Shown in pieces: positions 8,862 to 17,007 of a DNA stretch of 37,361 bases. The position numbers were made by a program, and so were the translations under genes. The notes below the pieces were generated by a model, which did not search any database, was not told where the DNA came from, and saw only the letters and a list, made by a program, of their open reading frames with translations. The stretch is taken from contig CALMML010000381.1 of assembly GCA_937868485.1 (NCBI GenBank), positions 1 through 37,361 of the forward strand, given 5' to 3'. Within the stretch, counting starts at the first letter, position 1; every line of letters begins with the position of its first letter. The stretch is from an uncultured Myxococcales bacterium (GTDB lineage Bacteria; Myxococcota_A; Polyangia; Palsa-1104; JAEUJZ01).

Positions 8862-9326
8862 ATGGCATCGATTGCTGCATATCTGCTGATGACCCTGTCC
8901 GGCCTGGCCGGTGGCGCGACGATGTTTCTGTCGCTGCAAGGCGCGGGCGTGCGTCCGTGTCCCAAGTGCAAAAAAGAGATGATGCCCGACTGGACGCAGT
9001 GCCTGTTTTGCAAAGCAGTGCCCGAGTTCGAGGAAGGCAAGCCCGCGCTGCTACACTTTCTGAACGGGCCGCTCGCGGAGCAGGTCGCGACGCTCGATAA
9101 GCAAGTGGTGACGATCGGCAGCGTGCCGGGCAACGATATCGTGATTGCTGATCCAAGCGTGTCTCGGAAGCACATCGGAATCCGCAGGGTCGACGGTGGC
9201 TACGAGGTCGCAGATTTTGGTTCGACCAATGGTGTGTTCGTCAACGGAGACCGCGTGCCGAAGAAGAAGCTGGCAATTGGCGACGTGCTCCGTGTGGGCA
9301 ACATCGAGATGATTTTCCGTCTGTAA
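8862..9326 (+). CDS. Membrane-anchored zinc ribbon - FHA protein
   Basis: A 154-residue protein with a GGGGAG ribosome-binding site. Residues 1-27 form a hydrophobic segment, probably an uncleaved membrane anchor. A zinc ribbon follows (C33, C36, C47, C50), then an FHA domain from about 73 to the end with G86, SRKH (101-104) and STNG (121-124), the canonical pThr-binding residues. It is a minimal membrane-tethered version of the first FHA protein in this operon. It is the third of four consecutive FHA genes, with 18 bases to the gene before. The likely role is to recruit a phosphorylated partner, perhaps from the injection system, to the membrane; this is inferred from architecture and context only. 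Confidence 0.85.
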   Translation: MASIAAYLLMTLSGLAGGATMFLSLQGAGVRPCPKCKKEMMPDWTQCLFCKAVPEFEEGKPALLHFLNGPLAEQVATLDKQVVTIGSVPGNDIVIADPSVSRKHIGIRRVDGGYEVADFGSTNGVFVNGDRVPKKKLAIGDVLRVGNIEMIFRL

Positions 9327-9356
9327 ACCGACTTTGGCTTTAGAGAAGAAGCGAAG

Positions 9357-11366
9357 ATGGCAGCGAAGCTCCTATATCGAGATGCTCAAGGCCGAGACGC
9401 CGCAGTGAACCTTCCCGAGACCGGCTCGTTTTTGGGCCGGGCGGTCGATTGCATCATCCGCACCGACGACGCAATGGTGTCGCGGAAGAACTGCAAGATC
9501 AGCTTCATCAACAGTCGCTGGTACGTCGAAGACCTGGGTTCGGCCAACGGAACCTTTATCAACGAGCGACGCATCAGCCGCGACGAGCTAAACCATGGCG
9601 ACGTGATCCGCTGTGGCTCGCTGCAGGTTCGGTTCGTCGATTCACCCGAGCAGCAGGTTCGGCAGACGATTCCTCAGTCGAGCGGTCCGAATCCGCCGCC
9701 GCCTCCGCAGCAGCCGCAGCAGCCGGCACAGCAGCCGGCGCAGCAGCCGCAGCCGCCGGTGACGGGTCCGTCGAGTCCTGCCGCGAATCCGTCGACACCA
9801 GCGGTGCCTCCGCCGATTCCGGGCAGTGCGACGCCCGCCGCGCAGAGCAGCAAGCCTGATGGCTCGTCGTCGTCGGATGCTGAAAAGCCTGCCGATGCCA
9901 AAGCCGCAGAGCCAGCCAAAGCCGGGTCGGACGATGCGGTGAAGAAGGTTCAGGACGAGGTCAACAAGCTGACCTCTGAGCTGGATGCGGCCAAGAAAGC
10001 GTCCGACGAGCTAAAGACCGAGCGCGACCAAGCCGTCACCAAGATTGAGTCGATGGAAGGCGAGGTCAAGAAGCTGCGGCAAGAAGCGGCTGCGGCCAAG
10101 TCCACCGCCGAGAAGCTGTCGCGGCAGATGCAGCAGACGGAAAAAGAGCTGCGCGAAGAGAGCCGCAACAACGAGGAGCTGCGTCAGGATCTGAAGCAGC
10201 TCAAAGAGCAGTTTGAAAAGGCGAGGACGCAGGCCGACGAGCTAAAGACGCAAGTCGAAGCCAAAGAGCGCGAGCTGGCGGCAGCCAAAGAAGACGTTCG
10301 TCGCAGCAAGCAAGCCGCCGACAACCTGACGCAGAAGCTTCAGGAAATGGTGCGCTCTCGCGACGAGCAGATGCGGGCGATCAACTCGCAGATCGGCGAC
10401 GTCGACAAGCTGCGCGACATCCTCAAAGAGCGTGAGCGGCTCATCGAGGAGCAGCGCGTCGGTCTGGTGAATCAGGAATCGCAGCTCAAAGACATTCGCA
10501 AGCGCAGCGAGGAGCTGGAGCGCGATCTGTCGGTGATTCGTGGCGAGCGTGACAACCTGCGGGATCGGCAAAATCGCGCGCAGGTTCAGGTCGAGGAGCT
10601 TCGCTCGGAGCTGGATCGCCTGCACAACATGCTGTCCAACCAGGTCGAAGGCGGCGAGCAGCTGGCGGCTCTGACGCGCGACATGGCGGCGCTGCGGGAC
10701 AACCTGAGCGATGCCAATGCCGAGATCTCGAAGCTGCACGACGAGCTGGCCAAGACGACCGTCGATCTTCAGGCGGTGTCCAAGCAGCGCGATCAGCTCG
10801 CGGAGGAGCGTCGCGGCGGCCAAGCGAAGGTTCAGGCCGCGATCGAGCAAGCCGTTCAGCAAGCTGTGACGGAGCTGCGCGCCAAGGCTGACAAAGAGAA
10901 GCAAGAGATCGTCGCTCAGCACAATGCAAAGGCGCAGGAAGTCGCGGATCTGAAGAACCAGCTTCAGGCAGTGACTCCGTCGGATGCTGTGCTGCAAGAG
11001 CTGTCGTCGACGCGCGGCGAGCGGGATCAGTATCGGTCGCGGGTCGCAGAGCTGGAAGCGATGGTTCGCGAGCTTCAGAAAGCGGCAGCGACGGCGCCTC
11101 CTCCGGCAGCGGCGGGAAATCCCGAGGCTGAGCGGATGCTGGCCGAGATGAAGGGTGTGGCGACGACCGCGTATGACGGCATCAACGACGCACTGTCGGA
11201 GCTTCGACTGTCGATCGTGATGGCGCAAGAGACGTGGAACAAGATGGAGCGCACCTACACCGACCGCGACGCCGCCCGCAAGCTGCGCGACGCGATCGAC
11301 GAGACGATGACGCGCGCCGACGAAGCAAAAGGCCACGTTCGCAGCCTGCGCAGCTTGATTGAGTAG
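9357..11366 (+). CDS. FHA domain - long coiled-coil protein
   Basis: A 669-residue protein. An N-terminal FHA domain spans residues 1-95 (G27, SRKN 42-45, SANG 62-65). A Pro/Gln/Ala-rich linker follows at about 100-185 (QQPAQQPAQQ). Residues about 190-580 are an almost unbroken coiled coil with heptads rich in Lys, Glu, Gln and Leu. A short helical tail ends the protein. The usual FHA His in SxxH is Asn here (SRKN), which may weaken structure or alter ligand choice. Such a protein can be a scaffold or a molecular tether that oligomerises and presents several FHA heads. It sits between three other FHA genes and an AAA+ ATPase, in the same operon. Cytoplasmic, as no signal or membrane helix is seen. 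Confidence 0.8.
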   Translation: MAAKLLYRDAQGRDAAVNLPETGSFLGRAVDCIIRTDDAMVSRKNCKISFINSRWYVEDLGSANGTFINERRISRDELNHGDVIRCGSLQVRFVDSPEQQVRQTIPQSSGPNPPPPPQQPQQPAQQPAQQPQPPVTGPSSPAANPSTPAVPPPIPGSATPAAQSSKPDGSSSSDAEKPADAKAAEPAKAGSDDAVKKVQDEVNKLTSELDAAKKASDELKTERDQAVTKIESMEGEVKKLRQEAAAAKSTAEKLSRQMQQTEKELREESRNNEELRQDLKQLKEQFEKARTQADELKTQVEAKERELAAAKEDVRRSKQAADNLTQKLQEMVRSRDEQMRAINSQIGDVDKLRDILKERERLIEEQRVGLVNQESQLKDIRKRSEELERDLSVIRGERDNLRDRQNRAQVQVEELRSELDRLHNMLSNQVEGGEQLAALTRDMAALRDNLSDANAEISKLHDELAKTTVDLQAVSKQRDQLAEERRGGQAKVQAAIEQAVQQAVTELRAKADKEKQEIVAQHNAKAQEVADLKNQLQAVTPSDAVLQELSSTRGERDQYRSRVAELEAMVRELQKAAATAPPPAAAGNPEAERMLAEMKGVATTAYDGINDALSELRLSIVMAQETWNKMERTYTDRDAARKLRDAIDETMTRADEAKGHVRSLRSLIE

Positions 11367-11408
11367 CGAGCCCAGCTCCCATCGCATTCCTTTTCCACAG
11401 GTGAAATC

Positions 11409-13022
11409 ATGACCCAAGAGCAAGCTGCTGTATCTCCGACGGACGGCGAAGAGCTAAATCGCAGCGAAAAAGAGATCCTGGATCTGATTCGCGCGCGCTA
11501 TTCGCTGATGTACATCGTGTCGTCGGAAGAGCAGCGTGTCGAAGAGTCGCTTCTGAAGCTGGCCCGACGGCGAGACATGAAGCTCGGATCGTGGTCGATT
11601 ACGCGCGGCTTTGTGCAAAAGTTTGGAACGCTCAAGGGTGGCGACGCCAAAGATCCGATCAAGGCGCTCGACTACATTGCGGCGGCAGAAGGTCGCTGTC
11701 TGTTTGTGCTGCGCGACTTTCATGCGTTCGTCAACGATCCGACGGTGGTTCGCAAGCTGCGCGACCTGGCGCACGATCTGCGCAAGACGCAGAAGAACAT
11801 CTTCATCCTGTCGGCGGTGACCAAGATTCCGCCGGAGCTGGAAAAAGATCTGTGCATCGTCGACTGGGATCTGCCAAATCGTCCCGAGCTGACCAAGGTT
11901 GTCGAGGGACTTTTGCATCAGCTTCCGCAAGGCTGCGAGCCGGGTCTGGCCAAAGAGCCCGAAGGTCGCGAGCAGATTGTCGATGCGGCGCTCGGACTGA
12001 CGCTGACGGAAGCGGAAAACGTGATCGCAAAGTCGATCGTCCGTCACAAGACGTTCCACTTGCCGACGATCTTGGCGGAAAAAAAGCACATCATCCGCAA
12101 GAGCGGCATCCTCGAATACTACGAGGCGGAAGAAAACCTCGACGGAATCGGTGGTCTGGAAATCCTCAAGCAGTGGCTGGTCAAGCGTCGTCACGCCTTT
12201 ACGTCGGATGCGCGCGACTTCGGGCTGCCGCTGCCGAAGGGAATCCTGCTGCTGGGTCTGCCGGGCTGCGGTAAGTCGCTGACCGCGAAAGCCGTCGGTG
12301 CGGCGTGGCAGATGCCGCTGTTGCGACTCGATGTCGGCAAGATCTTCGGTGGTCTCGTCGGTGCGTCGGAAGAAAACATGCGCAAAGCGCTCAAGACGGC
12401 GGAAGCGGTTGCGCCGTCGATCCTGTGGCTCGATGAGATCGAAAAAGGTCTGTCGGGCACGGGATCATCGAATATGTCCGACGGTGGCACGACGTCGCGT
12501 GTGTTCGGTACGTTCGTGACGTGGATGCAGGAAAAGACCTCGCCAGTGTTCGTCATTGCGACGGCAAACGACGTGCGCAGCCTGCCGCCCGAGCTTTTGC
12601 GCAAAGGTCGCTTTGATGAGATCTTCTTCGTCGATCTCCCGTCGCAGGAAGAGCGCGGCGAGATCATGAAGATCCATCTTAAGAAGAAGGGTCGCAACGC
12701 GTCGCATCTCGATATGCACAAGATCATCGACTCGATGGCCGACTTTTCAGGCAGCGAGGTCGAGCAGGTGGTCGTCTCGGCGCTGTACGAAGCCTTCGAC
12801 GCAGATCCGCACAATCGCGAGCTGACGACGGACCAGCTGTTGCACTCGGCGCGTGAGATCGTTCCGCTCGCGGTGACGATGGCCGAAAAGATTGCCGATA
12901 TGCGTGAGTGGGCTCGGACGCGCGCGCGTACTGCGTCGCTGCCGCAGGCTCAGTCGCAGCCGCGACGAACCAAAGATCGCTTTGCTGTCCCGACGGAACC
13001 CGGTGGTCGGATTGAGCTGTAG
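11409..13022 (+). CDS. Ycf46-like AAA+ ATPase
   Basis: A 537-residue protein. The N-terminal 200 residues (YSLMYIVSSEE, FVLRDFHAFV, IFILSAVTKIPPELEKD) form the degenerate RecA-like domain typical of the Ycf46 family. The C-terminal AAA+ module has Walker A GLPGCGKS (283-290), Walker B with D342-E343 (LWLDEIEKG), a sensor segment VIATAND, and an arginine-finger region LLRKGRFDE. ATP hydrolysis is therefore expected. Ycf46 proteins occur in cyanobacteria, plastids and many other bacteria and are poorly characterised. Here it is directly followed by a Ycf35-like and a DUF2997 gene, a trio I recall being neighbours elsewhere. eCIS loci usually carry an AAA+ ATPase of a different (CDC48-like) type, so this one could play the equivalent particle-remodelling role; this is inference. 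Confidence 0.85.
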   Translation: MTQEQAAVSPTDGEELNRSEKEILDLIRARYSLMYIVSSEEQRVEESLLKLARRRDMKLGSWSITRGFVQKFGTLKGGDAKDPIKALDYIAAAEGRCLFVLRDFHAFVNDPTVVRKLRDLAHDLRKTQKNIFILSAVTKIPPELEKDLCIVDWDLPNRPELTKVVEGLLHQLPQGCEPGLAKEPEGREQIVDAALGLTLTEAENVIAKSIVRHKTFHLPTILAEKKHIIRKSGILEYYEAEENLDGIGGLEILKQWLVKRRHAFTSDARDFGLPLPKGILLLGLPGCGKSLTAKAVGAAWQMPLLRLDVGKIFGGLVGASEENMRKALKTAEAVAPSILWLDEIEKGLSGTGSSNMSDGGTTSRVFGTFVTWMQEKTSPVFVIATANDVRSLPPELLRKGRFDEIFFVDLPSQEERGEIMKIHLKKKGRNASHLDMHKIIDSMADFSGSEVEQVVVSALYEAFDADPHNRELTTDQLLHSAREIVPLAVTMAEKIADMREWARTRARTASLPQAQSQPRRTKDRFAVPTEPGGRIEL

Positions 13023-13037
13023 TTCGAGAGGAAGCCG

Positions 13038-13433
13038 ATGAGTCACTTTACGACGGTCGCGACGAAGATTAACAACATCCAGTGCCTGCTCAAGGCGCTC
13101 GACAAGCTCAAGCTCAAGTACACGCACGCCGAGCAAGGGGTCGAAGTCCGAGGCTGGCGCGGTCAAAAGAGCACGGCTGAAGTGTCGATCAACATGGGTC
13201 GCTACGACATCGGCGTCGTCAAGAACGAAGACGGCACCTATGGTCTGCAAGCCGACTGGTGGGGAATCGAAACCACCGTCGGAAAGACCGAGCAAGAAGT
13301 CGTCGACGAGATCAACCGCGAGTATGCGTATCAGACCGTGGTCGTCGCGTGCGAAGAGCAGGGCTACCGAATCGAAGAGCAGAATGTCTCCGAGGACGGT
13401 ACGATCAAGCTTTCGGTATCAAAGTGGGGCTAG
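13038..13433 (+). CDS. DUF1257 (Ycf35-like) protein
   Basis: A 131-residue soluble protein beginning MSHFTTVATKI, with the DUF1257 pattern: a short N-terminal strand, ALDKLKL, a central strand-rich part (VSINMGRYDIGVV, YGLQADWWG) and the final helix-strand segment. It lies 15 bases behind the Ycf46-like ATPase, with GAGAGGAA as ribosome-binding site. Family members are known from plastid genomes (ycf35), cyanobacteria and scattered bacteria. Their function is not established. The tight linkage suggests that it is a partner or substrate adaptor of the ATPase. Confidence 0.85.
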   Translation: MSHFTTVATKINNIQCLLKALDKLKLKYTHAEQGVEVRGWRGQKSTAEVSINMGRYDIGVVKNEDGTYGLQADWWGIETTVGKTEQEVVDEINREYAYQTVVVACEEQGYRIEEQNVSEDGTIKLSVSKWG

Positions 13434-13466
13434 GCCCAGGCCAGTTCGTGCCACAAGGAGTTCACC

Positions 13467-13673
13467 ATGGCGCAGCGTAAAGAGCTTGAAATCACCATTT
13501 CTCCGTCGGGAGAGGTGTCGGTCCAGGTCAAGTGCATTCCCGGTCAGTCGTGCGTCGAGGAAACCAAGTTTCTCGAGGAAGCGCTCGGCAACCAAGTGAC
13601 CGATCGTCAGCTTACGTCGGACTACTACCAGCAGGGCAACACCAGCAGCGGAGACGTCTACAACCGAGGCTAA
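13467..13673 (+). CDS. DUF2997 small protein
   Basis: A 68-residue protein with a strong ribosome-binding site (AAGGAG, seven bases before ATG). The sequence ELEITISPSGEVSVQVKCI, GQSCVEETKFLEEALG, DYYQQ follows the DUF2997 pattern: two beta strands, a Gly-x-x-Cys turn, a helix ending LEEALG and a short tail. It is the last gene of the + strand operon and follows the Ycf35-like gene by 33 bases. Function is unknown. Its size and constant neighbours suggest a small subunit or tag-like partner for the AAA+ ATPase and DUF1257 protein (inference). Confidence 0.8.
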   Translation: MAQRKELEITISPSGEVSVQVKCIPGQSCVEETKFLEEALGNQVTDRQLTSDYYQQGNTSSGDVYNRG

Positions 13674-13751
13674 GGCGCTCGGCGGATCGCTCGCTCTCGC
13701 TACATTCTCGTCGCTGGCTTCGCTCCCTTTTGTCCGACTTCACATCATCTG

Positions 13752-14753
13752 TCATCGCGCGGCTTGCGTCTTCGTCACGGCTCGTCGGCGATCGATCATC
13801 GCTTTGACGGCTTGAAACAGCTCCTCGGTCGTCGCCAGCGCTTCTTGCCGACTACGCGGCGCGGTCTGAAGGGCTGCACCGATGTGACGCAGCGCTTGCT
13901 GGGCTCGGCCTCGTCGCAGCGCAAACATCGCCCACGAAAGGTGCTGCGCGCAGCCGGTCAGACGCACTTCGTTGGGCAGTGAAAACGGCGCGGGAATCGG
14001 AATCCCTCGTCGCTGATACGCTTCTTTCACCACATCCAGCTTGAGCCGCGACTGGGTGTCGGAAAACTGCACGCAGGTGCTGGTGAAGTGCTGACGAAAC
14101 GACAACAGCACGTCGGGAAGGTTGGCCAGCCGTCCCTGTTCCGCCAAGCGCAGAAACAGATCGAGATCTTCCACCTTGTTGTACTGAGTCCGATATCCCC
14201 CGATCGCGAGCACCGCTTGTCGACGCATCATCGCCGCCGGATGAACCAGCGCCCAGCCGTAGCCCGACAGAAGCTGCGCGTCGATGTCTTCGTGAGACAG
14301 CGCTTGCGTCGGTTCTTTGATGGGATCGCCGAGCGGATCGATGACCAAGATCGCCGAGCCGACAGCGACGCACGCGGGATGCTGTGCCAGATAGGCCGCT
14401 TGCTTGTGGAGTCGGTCCGGCCACGCGATGTCGTCGGCATCCATCCGCGCCACCAGATCCGCCCGCGCCAGGGCCAGCGCTTCATTGAGCGCTCCGACGA
14501 TGCCAGTGTTGGGACGGCGAACCAGACGAATGCGCGCATCTTGCCGGGCCAGCTCGGTCAGCAGCTCACCTGAACCATCCGTCGAGCCGTCGTCGATCAC
14601 AATCAGCTCAAAGTCGCGTAGCGTCTGCGAAAGGATGCTGCGCACCGCCTGTTCGACATAGTCCGCCGCGTTGTAGACGGGCAGCAGCACCGAAACAAGC
14701 GGCGGCTTTGGCTTACTCTCGACGGAGCTGTGACGGTTCTGGCTAGTGTCCAA
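13752..14753 (-). CDS. Family 2 glycosyltransferase
   Basis: A 333-residue protein. The GT-A fold is clear: VSVLLPVYNAADYVEQAV at the start, IDDGSTDGS for nucleotide binding, RPNTGIVGALN, and MDADD as the metal-binding DxD motif, then EDLDLFLRLAE as the acceptor-side acidic motif. I choose a TTG start at 14753 because GAGGGAG lies seven bases before it and because longer reading would overlap the upstream gene deeply with no typical sequence. This start overlaps the upstream stop by 11 bases. No membrane helix is seen, so it acts on the cytoplasmic side, transferring a sugar to a polysaccharide, lipid or protein acceptor that cannot be named from sequence. It is the last of four - strand genes. 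Confidence 0.85.
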   Translation of the reverse strand: MDTSQNRHSSVESKPKPPLVSVLLPVYNAADYVEQAVRSILSQTLRDFELIVIDDGSTDGSGELLTELARQDARIRLVRRPNTGIVGALNEALALARADLVARMDADDIAWPDRLHKQAAYLAQHPACVAVGSAILVIDPLGDPIKEPTQALSHEDIDAQLLSGYGWALVHPAAMMRRQAVLAIGGYRTQYNKVEDLDLFLRLAEQGRLANLPDVLLSFRQHFTSTCVQFSDTQSRLKLDVVKEAYQRRGIPIPAPFSLPNEVRLTGCAQHLSWAMFALRRGRAQQALRHIGAALQTAPRSRQEALATTEELFQAVKAMIDRRRAVTKTQAAR

Positions 14754-16950
14754 TGGCTGACTCCCTCGACGAGGCTTTCGCAAACACGCGCTTGGACAGC
14801 TTGACCCCGCGCTGAAACAGCATCCGCGCCGTCTCATACAGCCGAGGATGCCGTCGCAGCTCGTGCTCTAGCTTCAGAAGCTCTGACAGCACTTGCACCA
14901 TGTTCGGCGACAGCGTCGCCGTCGACTGATCCGCGAACAAGCTCTTCGCAAGCAGCAGCGCCGGCCACAGCTCTTTCGGCGTCGCTGTCTGATACGGTCG
15001 CAGTCGATCCGTCAGGCGCTGCGCGACGCTGGACGCATCTTTTCGTTCACGCAGCGCTGGCCAGCCAATCGTCAGCACCGACGGAATGACCAGCAGCTGT
15101 TCGTTGCCCAGCACCAGCTTCGTGAGCAGGGTCTGTTCATCGTCGCGGCTGACATCATCCAGCAGAAACCGCAGCGCATCCCGTCGAATCAGCAGATCGG
15201 GACCGCCAAAACAGGGACGGAACAGCCCCGCAGCGACGCAGGCTCCGACTGGAACCATGCGCGCGGTCTTCTGCGCTGCTTCAGCTGGCCCTTCTTGTTC
15301 GTCGTGAAGCCAGGTAAATGCCGTCGCTGCGCTGTGGGAAGCTGCGGTGCGCATCGTCGCCACGGACTCTTCGCCTGCGAGCGTGGTGCTGACCAAGAGC
15401 AGATATTCACCCGTCGCTGACTCCGCTGCCCAGCGCATTGCCGTCGCTTGGGTCAGGGTCGGCTGCGCCAGCACCCGCCAGCTTGTCGACGCTTCACCGA
15501 GTGTGGACTGAAGCAGCGTTCGTGCCTGTGTCTCGTCGAGCCCACGCACCGCCAGCAGGCAATCGGACGGCTGCTCGGTCTGCACCGCAATCGACGCAAG
15601 CTGACGACGCAGCGACGCTTGTGGATCGTCCATCAGCGCCAGCAGACACAGGCTCAGCTTCGGACGCTGGCTTGGTGGTGTTTTTCGTCGCAGACATGGC
15701 TGTGATCGATGCCAGGAAAGCCACGCTTGCTCGTTTTGGTGTACGTCGATGCGCGGACGACAGCGACGGATTCCCTCGGCGAGCGTCTGCTTCAGTCGCT
15801 GGGCCAGCGCATCCGGCTGGGGCGCAAACAGCACTGCATCGTGATCTTCGTCGGCAATCAGATCGGGAATTCCTCCGATCCGCGTCGCTACAAACGGGAT
15901 TCCCGAGTGAAGACACTCCAGCACTGTATACGGCGAGTTGTCCGCCAGCGACGCCATCAGCGCCACTCGTCCCGGCTCACGCAGATAGGTGAGCGCTTCG
16001 ACGTAGCTCTTATCGGTCAGGCACTGATGCGCGCAGTTCCACTTGGTGCTGCGACGGAAAATGTATTCACTGCTGGCCATTCCATCGACGCTGCTGTCTT
16101 TGCCAAGGAACGTCAGCGTGAGGCCGCGCTGCACTTCGACGGGAAGCTGATCGATCGCGTCGCAGACCAGCACCAGCCCTTTGCGCGGCTCCAGTCGTCC
16201 GAAAAACACCACTTCGCGAACCGGCTCGATCCCATCGATGTATGGACTCAGTCCAAATGGCAGCGGTGGCAACAGGTTCTGCTGAACGTACGCTTGCGAC
16301 GGAAGCTCCCAGCCTTCGGACAACAGCCAGCGCAGCATGTACTGACTTGGACTGACTACAACATCACACAGCTTGACCGACTGACGTTCCAGAAAATCCA
16401 TCTCGATTTCCCACAGCGCCGACAGCGACTCGTGGTTTTGCAGCTTGTGCCACAGCATCGGGCTGTGCGTCGTCACACACAGCGTCGTCTGAGCAAAGGC
16501 CAGACCGGCTTGCTTGGCCAGACACGAGTAATAGCCGCGTCCGTGCCACTCGTGAAAGTGGATCACATCGAAGTGCTGGCGACGGAGCCAGTCAAACACT
16601 TCATACGAGCGAAACAGATGATCTCCGTCGACATAAGGCTGTGTGATCGTCGGAAGCGGAACCAGCTTGATGCCGCGCGATCCGTAGTCCGATATCCAGT
16701 GCGTAAAGCTGTGTCGTTCGCTGTAGGCACCGGCGGAAAATAGGATGGTGACGTCGAAGCCCGCGCGCCCGAGCGTCTCGGCCAGCGCCGTGTTGGCGGT
16801 TCCAATTCCGCCATTTTGAATCGGTCCGACGAGGTCATCGGTGACGATGCAGACGCGGGTTGCGCTCGATTGCGCTTCGTTCGTCAGTGGCAGCGGAGCA
16901 AAGGTGGGTTCCGACGGTGTGTCACTCGCCATGTGCTGCGCAGGTAACAC
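14743..16950 (-). CDS. GT4 glycosyltransferase fused to a degenerate GT2-like domain
   Basis: A 735-residue protein. Residues about 30-430 are a GT-B fold family 4 transferase: GGIGTANTALAETL near the N-terminus, HFHEWHGRGYY, VVFFGRLEPRKG starting the second Rossmann domain, and VLECLHSGIPFVATRIGG containing the E-x7-type donor-binding region. From about residue 445 a second part begins (KLSLCLLALMDD, SIAVQTEQPSDCL) that looks like a GT2 transferase, but the DxD position reads LLLVSTTLA, so it probably is not catalytic. A helical tail follows. ATG at 16950 or at 16932 may be the start. It lies 57 bases after the DUF362 gene and overlaps the GT2 gene. A role in surface polysaccharide or O-antigen-like assembly is likely; donor and acceptor are unknown. 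Confidence 0.85.
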   Translation of the reverse strand: MLPAQHMASDTPSEPTFAPLPLTNEAQSSATRVCIVTDDLVGPIQNGGIGTANTALAETLGRAGFDVTILFSAGAYSERHSFTHWISDYGSRGIKLVPLPTITQPYVDGDHLFRSYEVFDWLRRQHFDVIHFHEWHGRGYYSCLAKQAGLAFAQTTLCVTTHSPMLWHKLQNHESLSALWEIEMDFLERQSVKLCDVVVSPSQYMLRWLLSEGWELPSQAYVQQNLLPPLPFGLSPYIDGIEPVREVVFFGRLEPRKGLVLVCDAIDQLPVEVQRGLTLTFLGKDSSVDGMASSEYIFRRSTKWNCAHQCLTDKSYVEALTYLREPGRVALMASLADNSPYTVLECLHSGIPFVATRIGGIPDLIADEDHDAVLFAPQPDALAQRLKQTLAEGIRRCRPRIDVHQNEQAWLSWHRSQPCLRRKTPPSQRPKLSLCLLALMDDPQASLRRQLASIAVQTEQPSDCLLAVRGLDETQARTLLQSTLGEASTSWRVLAQPTLTQATAMRWAAESATGEYLLLVSTTLAGEESVATMRTAASHSAATAFTWLHDEQEGPAEAAQKTARMVPVGACVAAGLFRPCFGGPDLLIRRDALRFLLDDVSRDDEQTLLTKLVLGNEQLLVIPSVLTIGWPALRERKDASSVAQRLTDRLRPYQTATPKELWPALLLAKSLFADQSTATLSPNMVQVLSELLKLEHELRRHPRLYETARMLFQRGVKLSKRVFAKASSRESAIGH
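14761..14767 (-). promoter_or_regulatory. Ribosome-binding site deciding a TTG start
   Basis: On the - strand this reads GAGGGAG, followed by seven bases and then TTG at 14753. It supports the short start of the GT2 glycosyltransferase inside the end of the upstream gene. Confidence 0.55.
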
Positions 16951-17007
16951 ACAACGCGCGAGCGACTCAAGGGTCTGCGTCGGATGCAGCGCGCGCTTGT
17001 CTCGTCG

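Noticed and set aside
7281-8939. A 552-codon open frame on the - strand opposite the vWA-FHA gene
   Set aside because: Antisense shadow with no recognised motif, while the + strand has complete vWA and FHA domains.
13674-13751. Bidirectional terminator between the convergent DUF2997 and GT2 genes
   Set aside because: I looked for a hairpin followed by T-rich sequence and found only short, weak pairings.
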